A stretch of DNA of 64,000 bases from Catellatospora sp. KI3 (GTDB lineage: Bacteria > Actinomycetota > Actinomycetes > Mycobacteriales > Micromonosporaceae): NCBI RefSeq assembly GCF_029948125.1, contig NZ_JASAMB010000009.1:1-64000 (forward strand), read 5' to 3'. Below the pieces are notes generated by a model. That model worked only from the letters and a program-made list of their open reading frames with translations. It was not told the origin of the DNA and made no database searches. Position numbers and translations under genes: made by a program. Below are positions 48,127-55,888 of this stretch, piece by piece; position 1 is the stretch's first letter; every line of letters starts with the position of its first letter.

Positions 48127-48750
48127 GTGCTGCTCGATCCCGGCCTGCTCGCCGTCTTCCTCGTCGCCGTCCTGGTCATCTGCCTGACCCCGGGGCCGGA
48201 CATGCTCTACATCCTGGCCACGTCCATCAGCCAGGGGGTCAGGGCGGGCCTGGTCGCCTCGGTCGGCATGTCCCTGGGCATGCTGGTGCACACCGCGCTG
48301 GTGGCGGCAGGTCTGGCCGCCGCGATGGCCGCCGTCCCGGTGCTGTACGACGTGGTCCGCTACGCCGGGGCCGCGTACCTGCTCTACATCGGCATCCGCT
48401 CGTGGCGGGAGAGCGCCGGGGCGACCGAGGTCGAGCTGCGCCCGGTGCTGCCGCTGCGCACCGTGCTGTGGCGGGCCACCGTGACGAACCTGCTCAACCC
48501 GAAGATCGTCCTGTTCTACCTGGCGTTCCTGCCCCAGTTCGTGGCGCCCGACCGGGGCCGCACCGGGCTGCAGCTGCTGGTGCTCGGCCTGCTGTTCGTG
48601 CTGGTGGGCCTGCTCGTCGACGCGGTCATCGCGGTCGCCTCGGGCCGCCTGGGCCAGTGGCTCCAGCGCCGCCGCCCCATCTCGGGCATCCTCAACCGCA
48701 TCGCCGCCGCCGTCTTCGTGGCCCTCGCGGTCCGCCTCGTCTTCGCCTGA
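48127..48750 (+). CDS. LysE/RhtB-family exporter
   Basis: A 207-aa inner-membrane translocator with six predicted segments. The family signature near the N-terminus is LTPGPDMLYILATSISQGVRAG, and TNLLNPKIVLFYLAFLPQFV lies near residue 120. The family exports amino acids and derivatives. It lies 61 bp after the adenylation-reductase gene on the same strand but has its own leaderless start (TATGGT at 48115-48120, six bases, GTG). Export of the product of that locus is an attractive inference. Confidence 0.92.
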   Translation: MLLDPGLLAVFLVAVLVICLTPGPDMLYILATSISQGVRAGLVASVGMSLGMLVHTALVAAGLAAAMAAVPVLYDVVRYAGAAYLLYIGIRSWRESAGATEVELRPVLPLRTVLWRATVTNLLNPKIVLFYLAFLPQFVAPDRGRTGLQLLVLGLLFVLVGLLVDAVIAVASGRLGQWLQRRRPISGILNRIAAAVFVALAVRLVFA

Positions 48751-48796
48751 CCTCCCGTCCCTGTTCCCGGCCCCGCCCGGCGCGGCGTTCTCGCCC

Positions 48797-48874
48797 AAGA
48801 CCGTTCAGGTTGCCGGGCAATCGGGGGTATCGCGGCTCGTATTCGCCCGATTGCCCGGCAACTTGAGCGATCTT
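48797..48874 (+). terminator. Long imperfect inverted repeat after the LysE gene
   Basis: The arm CAGGTTGCCGGGCAATCGGG (48806-48825) pairs with 48846-48865 with one mismatch. Weaker pairing extends outwards to 48797 (AAGA) and 48874 (TCTT). The loop is 20 bases. It resembles the 64-bp repeat in size but not in sequence. Probable terminator. Confidence 0.7.
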
Positions 48875-48911
48875 GAAGCGGGGTCGGCGGACCTGGTCGG
48901 CGAGTGTGGCA

Positions 48912-49006
48912 TTGACACGAATTTATTAAGGAGGTTATCTATGGGGCAGCAAAATAACGTTATAGAGCGGTGCCGTCCCTCCCGCGCACCGTGCCGTCCG
49001 CGCTGA
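48912..49006 (+). promoter_or_regulatory. GH2 promoter, operator-like palindrome and possible 21-codon leader ORF
   Basis: TTGACA (48912-48917), 17 bp, TTATCT (48935-48940) is a near-ideal promoter. ATAACGTTAT (48954-48963), just downstream, looks like a small operator. Overlapping them, AAGGAGG six bases before ATG 48941 opens a 21-codon Arg-rich frame (MGQQNNVIERCRPSRAPCRP, then R) ending at 49006. Promoter and leader ORF cannot both act from the same start site, because the ribosome site lies inside the promoter spacer. Confidence 0.5.
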
Positions 49007-49030
49007 CGCGCTCCGTCCCGAGGAGAACCC

Positions 49031-51694
49031 ATGCAGCGAGCACGTCCACCGGCGCGCCTGCGCCGCGCCGTCCTGTCCGCCCTCACCGGCCTGGCCGTGG
49101 TCGCGGCCGGGCTGACCACCACCGAGGCACCGGCCGTCGCCGCGCCCGCCCAGCCGTCCCCGCTCACCACCCCCTGGACCGCCCAGGCCCTCAACGGCAC
49201 GCCGCTGCCGGAGTACCCCCGGCCGCAGATGACCCGCCCGGACTGGCAGAACCTCAACGGCGAGTGGCAGCTGCGCCAGTCGACCACCAACGACGCCCCG
49301 GTCTTCGGCCAGACCCTGCCCGAGCGCGTCAACGTGCCGTTCCCGGTCGAGTCGGCGCTGTCGGGCATCAAGCGCCCCGCCAACGACACCCGCTACTACC
49401 TGTTCTACCGACGCACCTTCACCGTCCCGGCGGGCTGGGCCGGCCGGCGGGTGCAGCTGCACTTCGGCGCGGTCGACTGGCAGACCACGGTCTGGGTCAA
49501 CGGCGTACAGGTCGGCGGCCACACCGGCGGCTACGACCGGTTCGAGTTCGACATCACCCCGCAGCTCAACGGCGGCACCAACGAGCTGATCGTGAAGGTG
49601 TTCGACCCGACCGACTCCGGGGTCAACGGCACCAACCCGGTCCGCGGCAAGCAGGTGCGCAACCCGGGCGGCATCATGTACATCCCGTCGTCGGGCATCT
49701 GGCAGACGGTGTGGCTGGAGCCGACGCCGACCTCGTCGATCTACAGCGTCGACTTCTACCCCAACCTGAGCAACAACACGCTGCGGGTGCGCGTCTTCAC
49801 GCGCGGGGACGTGACCGGGCACTCGGTGTTCGCCGAGGCGCTCAACGGCTCCACCGTCGTGGGCAGCGCCACCGGCGCGTTCACCGACTTCAGCGTGCCG
49901 GTGCCCAACGCCCGCCGCTGGTCGCCCGACGACCCGTTCCTCTACAACCTGCGCATCTCGCTGCGCAACTCCGGCGGCACCACGGTCGACCAGACCATGC
50001 ACTACTTCGGGATGCGCGAGATCGGCAAGGCCGTCATCAACGGGCGGCTCATGCCGACCCTCAACGGCCAGTTCGTGATGCAGAACGGCACCCTGGACCA
50101 GGGCTTCTGGCCCGACGGGCTGTACACCGCGCCGACCGACGCGGCGCTCGCCGCCGACCTGCAGAAGATCAAGGACCTCGGCCTGAACATGGTGCGCAAG
50201 CACATCAAGGTCGAGCCGCAGCGCTGGTTCTACCACGCCGACCGCATCGGCCTGCTGGTCTGGCAGGACATGCCGAGCATGCACGGCGTGCCCGGCACCG
50301 CCGAGCAGCACGCCCAGTTCGAGACCGAGCTGGGCCAGATCGTCGACGAGCACCGCTCGGCCCCGTCGGTGATCGCGTACGTGCCGTTCAACGAGGGCTG
50401 GGGCGAGTGGAACCTCGCCGACACCAGCCGCATCGTGCAGAACGTCAAGAACCAGGACCCGACCCGGTTCGTCAACGCCCACAGCGGCTTCAACTGCTGC
50501 AACTCCAAGGGCGACCCGGCCAACGGCGACTTCATCGACTGGCACATGTACGTCGGCCCCGACGCCCCCATCCCGTCGGGCACCCGCGTCTCGGTGCTGG
50601 GGGAGTACGGCGGCCTCGGCATCCGCACCCCCGGCCACGAGTACAGCCCGAACGGCAACTTCGGGGCGTACGAGATGCACTCCACCGTCCAGTCGATCAC
50701 CGACCGGTACGTCGGCCTGATCAACCGGGCGACCACGCTGATGTACAGCCGCGGCGCCAGCGCGCTGGTCTACACCCAGCCGTTCGACGTCGAGGGTGAG
50801 GTCAACGGCTTCTGGACGTACGACCGGCAGGTCATGAAGTTCGACCTCGCCCGGGTCCGCGCCGCGAATCTCGGCATCATCGCGGCGTCCAAGCAGCTCA
50901 ACACCAGCCCGCCGCCCGGCGGGCAGAACCTGTTCGGCCCCGGCGGCAAGTGCGTCGACGTGGCCTCCGACGACACCGGCGGCAACGGCGCGGCCGTGCA
51001 GCTGTGGGACTGCCAGGGCTTCGCCGCCGACATGCGCTGGGCCTGGAACGGCAGCACCCTGCGCACGCTGGGCCGGTGCCTGGACGTCACCAACAACGGC
51101 ACCGGCAACGGCGCCCTGCTCCAGCTGTGGGACTGCAACGGCGGCGGCGCCCAGAACTGGGTCCCGCAGGCCAACGGCACGCTGCTCAACCCGCAGTCGG
51201 GCCGCTGCATCGACGCCCCGAACGGGGCCACCGCCAACGGGACCAGGCTGCAGATCTGGGACTGCAACGGCTCCGGGGCGCAGCTGATCCGCATCGGCGG
51301 CGGCCACGGCAGCGCCACCAACATCCTCGGCCCCGGCGGCAAGTGCGTCGACGTCGCCGCCGACGACACCGGGGGCAACGGCGCGGCCGTGCAGCTGTGG
51401 GACTGCCAGGGCACCTCGCAGGACCAGCGCTGGAGCTGGAACGGCCTGACGCTGCGCTCGCTGGGCCGGTGCCTGGACGTCACCGGCAACGGCACCGCCA
51501 ACGGGGTGCAGCTGCAGCTGTGGGACTGCAACGGCGGCGGCGCCCAGAACTGGGTGCCGCAGGCCAACGGCGGGCTGCGCAACCCGCAGTCGGGCCGCTG
51601 CGTCGACTCACCGAGCGGGTCCACCGCCAACGGGGCCCGGCTGCAGATCTACGACTGCAACGGCTCGGGCGCGCAGGTGTTCAGCAAGCAGTGA
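49031..51694 (+). CDS. Secreted glycoside hydrolase family 2 with two ricin-B lectin domains
   Basis: An 887-aa exported beta-glycosidase. A signal peptide (about 1-38) is followed by the GH2 sugar-binding domain (about 60-215, with LFYRRTFTVPAGWAGRRVQLHFGAVDW), an immunoglobulin-like domain (about 220-335) and the TIM barrel (about 340-625). Glu455 in FNEGWGEW is the probable acid/base and Glu525 in VLGEYGG the nucleophile. Two ricin-B (CBM13) modules follow (about 635-755 and 765-887), each with repeated GRCLDV and QLWDCNGGGAQNW units. The exact glycan is unknown. GAGGAG precedes the ATG by five bases. Confidence 0.93.
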   Translation: MQRARPPARLRRAVLSALTGLAVVAAGLTTTEAPAVAAPAQPSPLTTPWTAQALNGTPLPEYPRPQMTRPDWQNLNGEWQLRQSTTNDAPVFGQTLPERVNVPFPVESALSGIKRPANDTRYYLFYRRTFTVPAGWAGRRVQLHFGAVDWQTTVWVNGVQVGGHTGGYDRFEFDITPQLNGGTNELIVKVFDPTDSGVNGTNPVRGKQVRNPGGIMYIPSSGIWQTVWLEPTPTSSIYSVDFYPNLSNNTLRVRVFTRGDVTGHSVFAEALNGSTVVGSATGAFTDFSVPVPNARRWSPDDPFLYNLRISLRNSGGTTVDQTMHYFGMREIGKAVINGRLMPTLNGQFVMQNGTLDQGFWPDGLYTAPTDAALAADLQKIKDLGLNMVRKHIKVEPQRWFYHADRIGLLVWQDMPSMHGVPGTAEQHAQFETELGQIVDEHRSAPSVIAYVPFNEGWGEWNLADTSRIVQNVKNQDPTRFVNAHSGFNCCNSKGDPANGDFIDWHMYVGPDAPIPSGTRVSVLGEYGGLGIRTPGHEYSPNGNFGAYEMHSTVQSITDRYVGLINRATTLMYSRGASALVYTQPFDVEGEVNGFWTYDRQVMKFDLARVRAANLGIIAASKQLNTSPPPGGQNLFGPGGKCVDVASDDTGGNGAAVQLWDCQGFAADMRWAWNGSTLRTLGRCLDVTNNGTGNGALLQLWDCNGGGAQNWVPQANGTLLNPQSGRCIDAPNGATANGTRLQIWDCNGSGAQLIRIGGGHGSATNILGPGGKCVDVAADDTGGNGAAVQLWDCQGTSQDQRWSWNGLTLRSLGRCLDVTGNGTANGVQLQLWDCNGGGAQNWVPQANGGLRNPQSGRCVDSPSGSTANGARLQIYDCNGSGAQVFSKQ

Positions 51695-51701
51695 CCGCGT
51701 A

Positions 51702-51732
51702 GCCGGGCGGACGGGTCACCCGCCCGCCCGGC
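51702..51732 (+). terminator. Terminator hairpin after GH2 gene
   Basis: GCCGGGCGG-A-CGGG pairs with CCCGCCCGCCCGGC around a TCA loop, starting 8 bp after the stop. Confidence 0.75.
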
Positions 51733-51783
51733 ACCGGCAACGTACCAGCGGGCCGCCAGGGGGTGGGCCCGTCGTGACCGTGG

Positions 51784-52050
51784 TCAGCGGGCTCGCGGTC
51801 GGCGACCGCGGCGGGGCGGCGCGGAGCCGGCGACCGCGGCCAGCCGCCCGCGGAAATGGGCGGCGGTACGGGCCAGGGACTGCGCCAGCGGGCATGGCAG
51901 TGCCCGGCCGCACGAGCAGATCCCGGCCATCCGCGCGTGTCTGTCCAGTAAGGTCGTCGCCGCGTCGATCCGGCCCTTGGCATACGCGACGAACTGCTCG
52001 CGGTTCAGGACTCGGCCGTGTCCGGCCGTCGATGTCGAGTCGTCGTACAT
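51784..52050 (-). CDS. Small Cys-motif protein, 88 aa
   Basis: A small basic protein of unknown function. After an acidic start (MYDDSTSTAG) it has a helix REQFVAYAKGRIDAATTLLDRH and a cysteine cluster ICSCGRALPCPL (C-x-C-x5-C), possibly a metal site. The C-terminus is Arg-rich (PPRRGRRPRAR). AGGAGG lies five bases before the ATG, the best ribosome site in this stretch. It is downstream of the cupin gene on the same strand. Confidence 0.7.
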   Translation of the reverse strand: MYDDSTSTAGHGRVLNREQFVAYAKGRIDAATTLLDRHARMAGICSCGRALPCPLAQSLARTAAHFRGRLAAVAGSAPPRRGRRPRAR

Positions 52051-52141
52051 GACTGCCTCCTGACATCTGTATGCCACGGCGGCGGGTCGAACTAACCCGC
52101 GGCACGGGGGCGGCACGATCCGGCCGTGCCGCCCCCGCCGC

Positions 52142-52564
52142 TCAGCGGGCGCCCGCGAACTCGCTCAGCGGCAGCTCGCCGCCGAGGTCGGCGGAGGCGA
52201 GCAGGTGCAGCGACTCCTGCTCGTTCGGGTCGGTGCGCGCGACCACGACGACCACCTCCTCGGCGCCGGTCACCGGCATGTGCGGCAGGTCCGCCGGGAT
52301 GTAGACCATGTCGCCGGGCGTCAGCACCTGGCTGAACTCCAGCGCGTGCCCGTAGCGGACGGTGTGGGTGCCGCGGACGACGTAGATCCCCGACTCGTGC
52401 CCGGCGTGGACGTGCGGCGTCCCCTCGCTGTACGGCGGGATCGTCAGCACGTGCAGGCACAGCCGCTTCGATCCGCACGACTCCGCGGAGATGCCCTGAA
52501 AGAAGAACCCGCCCTGCCTGCCGAGGTAGCCATCGGACGATCTGCGTAGCACCATGCATTCCAT
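52142..52564 (-). CDS. Cupin-domain protein
   Basis: A 140-aa single-cupin protein. Motif 1 reads TPHVHAGHESGIYVVRG, supplying two His and a Glu as metal ligands near residues 50-56. Motif 2 reads PGDMVYIPADLPHMP with the last His. Such small cupins include metal-dependent isomerases and dioxygenases as well as sugar-binding proteins; no specificity is visible. The ATG at 52564 is six bases after TACAAC on the minus strand, a leaderless-like start. It is divergent from the GNAT gene. Confidence 0.85.
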   Translation of the reverse strand: MECMVLRRSSDGYLGRQGGFFFQGISAESCGSKRLCLHVLTIPPYSEGTPHVHAGHESGIYVVRGTHTVRYGHALEFSQVLTPGDMVYIPADLPHMPVTGAEEVVVVVARTDPNEQESLHLLASADLGGELPLSEFAGAR

Positions 52565-52673
52565 GGCAGAGTTGTACCTGCTCAGGCCGGGCCCGATCAC
52601 TCCTGACACGCGCTGCGGAGCAACGTCGCCCAATGTCCTCGCCCGCAGGCGCGGCAGTGGTTAGCATCCGCCG

Positions 52674-53582
52674 GTGAGTGCATTCCGGAACGATACGCGG
52701 CTGCGGTTCTTCGCCGATCCGGGCGAGTTCCTCGCCTGCGCCGGAGCACATCTGGCCGCCGCACCGGTCGTCAACACGGCGGTCACCACCACCGCCCACC
52801 GGTCGGTGGCGCAGCTGGCCGCCGGAGTTCCGCTGCCCGCGCACCACTGGTGGCTGGCGGTCGGCGACGAGTCCGATGCCGTGGTGGGGGCCGCGATGCG
52901 CGCCTCGAACAGCGTGCCGTACCCGCTGTTCCTGCTGCCGATGCCGGACGGCGCGGCGGTGGCGCTGGCCCGTGCCCTGCACGAGCGCGGCGAGGAGGTG
53001 CTCGGGGTCAACGGGGTGCTGCCCACCGCCGAGCTGTGCGTCGCCGAACTGGCCCGGCTGGGCGGCGGCCGGGTCGAGGTCCGGCGGCAGACCATGCTGT
53101 ACGAACTCGGCGAGCTGAACCCTCCGGCGCCCGTACCGGGCCGGTTGGTGCCCGCCACGGTCGACGACCTGGCCCTGGCGGCGCGGTGGTCCGCCGCGTT
53201 CGTGGGGGACGCCGATGAGCAGGCGGGGCGGCTCACCCATGGCAGCATGCCCGAGATGGCCGACCCCGCCGAGGTGCGGCGCCGGCTCCAGGCCGGTCGG
53301 CTGTGGTTCTGGGTCGACGGGTCCGGGGCGCCGGTGCACCTGATCGGATGCCACCCGCCCTCGTTCGGCGCGGCCCGGGTCGGTCCGGTGTACACGCCGC
53401 CGGAGCAGCGCGGTCGCGGCTGGGCCGCCAACGCGGTCGCCGAGGTGTCCCGGCGGGTACAGGCCGGGGGTGCGCGGGCGTGCCTGTTCACCGATCAGGC
53501 CAACCCTACGTCGAACAGGCTCTACGCCGCGCTCGGCTACCGGCCGGTGGCCGAGCTGGCCAACTTCGTGATCTCCCGCTGA
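52674..53582 (+). CDS. GNAT-family N-acetyltransferase, 302 aa
   Basis: A two-part protein. An N-terminal region of about 150 residues (FRNDTRLRFFADPGEFLAC onward) is related to GNAT-like domains. A C-terminal GNAT domain has the CoA loop VYTPPEQRGRGWAANAVAEVSR near residue 240 and LFTDQANPTSNRLYAALGYRPV. The GTG start is leaderless by pattern (TAGCAT at 52662-52667, six bases, GTG). The substrate is unknown. Confidence 0.88.
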   Translation: MSAFRNDTRLRFFADPGEFLACAGAHLAAAPVVNTAVTTTAHRSVAQLAAGVPLPAHHWWLAVGDESDAVVGAAMRASNSVPYPLFLLPMPDGAAVALARALHERGEEVLGVNGVLPTAELCVAELARLGGGRVEVRRQTMLYELGELNPPAPVPGRLVPATVDDLALAARWSAAFVGDADEQAGRLTHGSMPEMADPAEVRRRLQAGRLWFWVDGSGAPVHLIGCHPPSFGAARVGPVYTPPEQRGRGWAANAVAEVSRRVQAGGARACLFTDQANPTSNRLYAALGYRPVAELANFVISR

Positions 53583-53613
53583 GCGCGGATGCCCGGCGCC
53601 CGCGCGGCCGGGT

Positions 53614-54582
53614 TCACGCGGGGGCGGACAGGATGAGACGGACTTCCGTGGTGCGGAATCCGGCCCGTTCGAACGCGGCTGCCATCGGCCGGTTGCCCAG
53701 GTCGGTGGTGGCGGTGATCCGGTCGGCGCCGTCGGCCGCGTGCAGGCGGATGATGGCGGCCAGCAGCTCCGCCACGTACCCGCGGCCGCGCAGTTCGGGC
53801 ACCACGCCGAGGTAGCCGACGTTGCGGTGGTAGGGCGTGGCGGACGGGATCGCGAGCCCGGCCAGGGCGCCGTCGGGGGTGTACGCCAGCCGCCACCAGT
53901 CGCGGCTGCCGGGCCGGTCGAGGTAGAAGGCCAGCGCCTCGCGGGCGGCGGCCTCGGCTCCGTGCGCGGCCTCGCTCTCCCGGGTGTGCGCGTCGAGCGA
54001 GCCCTCGGCCACCCGCAGCATCGCGGCGAGGAAGGCCCCGTCGTCGGGCTCGGGCGTGAAGACCAGCCGTTGGGGCTGGTCCGGGACACCGGCTTCGGGC
54101 GTCCACTCGTACTGCAGCCGCTCCACCTCGACGGTCAGCCCGGCCCGCCGGGCGGCCTCCTGCCGCCAGGCGACCGCCTTGACGTACGCCGGATCGTCGC
54201 GCCAGCCGCCGGGCAGCCGCATGAGGTTGTACAGCGGCGGCTGCGGCGCGCCCGCCTCGCCGAACGCGCGGTGCGCGGCGTCCAGCAGCCCGGCGGCCAG
54301 CATCGGCCGCTCACCGGCGGGCACTTCCGCGGCGACGGCGAGGCAGTCCAGCGCCAGCGGGTGGACGCTGTCGTGCTGCCCCCACCACAGGGCGCGGGCC
54401 AGGATCCGGCCGTCGCCGCCCCGGGCGGTCCAGGTCCACTCGGGACGGTGCTGGCGCTGCTCGGCCTCGGCCCGGTAGCGGTCCGCGGGCAGCCGCCACA
54501 CCGGCTCGTCCGAGGTCAGTGCCAGGGCCTGGGCCAGCTCCGGACTGCCGGAGGCGGCGGTGCCGTACGTGGTGCCGCGCAA
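53614..54582 (-). CDS. GNAT-family N-acetyltransferase, about 322 aa
   Basis: A tandem-GNAT-like protein. The first half is degenerate (LDCLAVAAEVPAGERPMLAAGLL, then GGWRDDP). The second half is canonical, with VGYLGVVPELRGRGYVAELLAAIIRLH (acetyl-CoA binding) and TTDLGNRPMAAAFERAGFR. The family is a GCN5-related group common in actinobacteria. The start is uncertain: TTG 54582 (behind GAGAAGAGA) is given, and GTG 54642 would add 20 Arg/Gly/Pro-rich residues. It converges on the preceding GNAT gene. Confidence 0.83.
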   Translation of the reverse strand: MRGTTYGTAASGSPELAQALALTSDEPVWRLPADRYRAEAEQRQHRPEWTWTARGGDGRILARALWWGQHDSVHPLALDCLAVAAEVPAGERPMLAAGLLDAAHRAFGEAGAPQPPLYNLMRLPGGWRDDPAYVKAVAWRQEAARRAGLTVEVERLQYEWTPEAGVPDQPQRLVFTPEPDDGAFLAAMLRVAEGSLDAHTRESEAAHGAEAAAREALAFYLDRPGSRDWWRLAYTPDGALAGLAIPSATPYHRNVGYLGVVPELRGRGYVAELLAAIIRLHAADGADRITATTDLGNRPMAAAFERAGFRTTEVRLILSAPA

Positions 54583-54813
54583 GCGGGTCTCTTCTCTGCC
54601 GTGTCGCACGCTGCGGCCGGGTGCCGGGTGCGGGGCTCCCACCGTAACCGCGCGGCCTGCGGGCGGCCACCGAGTAGCACTGACGGCCCGACTCCGTGGT
54701 GGCCTCCGTGGTCGGCACGGATGGCGCGGGTCGGCCGGGGCGAGAAGCTTGTCCCGTGGCCGGATGAGGCCACGACCGAAGGGCCGGCGAGGCCCGCGAC
54801 CTCAGGAGTGACC

Positions 54814-55269
54814 ATGGGCGCCACCACTGCGAAGAGCAAGACCCACGACGGCTTCAGCGCCGACGAGCGCGCCGCGATGAAGGACCACGCCCGCGAGCTG
54901 AAGTCCGCTGCCCGCCGCGACCCGGCCACGGCCAGGGCGGAGGCGGAGCGGGAGGTGCTGGCGAAGATCGCCGAGATGGGCGAGTCCGACCGCGCCCTGG
55001 CCGGGCGCCTGCACGAGATCATCGCCGCCGCCGCCCCGGAGCTGGCACCGAAGCTCTGGTACGGCATGCCCGCGTACGCCCGCGACGGCAAGCTCGTCTG
55101 CTTCTTCCAGAGCGCGCAGAAGTTCAAGTCCCGGTACGCGACCCTCGGCTTCAACGACGCGGCGAACCTCGACGACGGCGACATGTGGCCGACCGCGTAC
55201 GCGCTCACCGAGCTGACCCCGGCCGCCGAGGCGCGCATCAGCGCACTCGTGCGGCAGGCGGCAAGCTGA
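54814..55269 (+). CDS. DUF1801/YdhG-like protein
   Basis: A 151-aa soluble protein. The N-terminal half is a charged helical region (DERAAMKDHARELKSAARRD, then EREVLAKIAEM). The C-terminal half has the DUF1801/YdhG signature: APKLWYGMPAYARDGKLVCFF, then FKSRYATLGFND. Relatives include Bacillus frataxin-like Fra/YdhG and uncharacterised proteins. AGGAGTG before ATG 54814 sets the start. The PNPOx-like gene follows after 35 bp on the same strand. Confidence 0.82.
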   Translation: MGATTAKSKTHDGFSADERAAMKDHARELKSAARRDPATARAEAEREVLAKIAEMGESDRALAGRLHEIIAAAAPELAPKLWYGMPAYARDGKLVCFFQSAQKFKSRYATLGFNDAANLDDGDMWPTAYALTELTPAAEARISALVRQAAS

Positions 55270-55304
55270 CCGGCCCGGACTCTTCGAGCAGGAGGCAACA
55301 CCCT

Positions 55305-55748
55305 ATGACGACCCCACCCCGCTCACCTGAGCAGCGCAGAGCCGACACCCTGCGGCGGCTGGAGACCGACGTCGACGCCTGGGTGGCCACCGCCGCCGCC
55401 GACGGCACGCCGTACCTGGTGCCGCTGTCGTTCCTCTGGGACGGCGAGACGCTGCTGATCTCGACGGCGGCCGGCAACCCGACGGCCCGGAACCTGCGGG
55501 CCAACCAGCGGGTGCGGCTGACGGTGGGGCCGACCCGCGACGTGGTGCTCATCGAGGGTACCGCCGTCGTGGTGGACGAACTCGCGACCGAGGTCGGCGA
55601 CGCGTTCGCCGCCCGGACCGGGTTCGATCCGCGCAGGTCGCGCGACTACCCGTACTTCCGGATCCGGCCGCAGCTGATCCAGGCCTGGCGCGAGGTGAAC
55701 GAGATCGCCGGCCGCGACCTCATGGTCGGTGGTGAGTGGCGGGTGTGA
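55305..55748 (+). CDS. Pyridoxamine-5'-phosphate-oxidase-fold protein (PPOX class)
   Basis: A 147-aa split-barrel flavin- or F420-binding-type protein. DAWVATAAADGTPYLVPLSFLWDG is the typical first strand pair, LISTAAGNPTARNLRANQRVRLTVG follows, and the C-terminal PYFRIRPQLIQAWREVNE closes the domain. The family includes FMN and F420 oxidoreductases and haem-degrading proteins. GCAGGAGG lies ten bases before the ATG. It is probably co-transcribed with the DUF1801 gene. Confidence 0.88.
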   Translation: MTTPPRSPEQRRADTLRRLETDVDAWVATAAADGTPYLVPLSFLWDGETLLISTAAGNPTARNLRANQRVRLTVGPTRDVVLIEGTAVVVDELATEVGDAFAARTGFDPRRSRDYPYFRIRPQLIQAWREVNEIAGRDLMVGGEWRV

Positions 55749-55888
55749 CGGCTCCGACGCGAGGCGGCGGACCCGGTGCCGACCGGGTTCGCCCACCGGC
55801 GGAGGGGCGGGTCGCCGCGCCGCCTGGCCGGAGTATGGTGTGGCAGCATCCGCCCACGCCGATCGAACAGACGTAGAGGTGACGGTGC

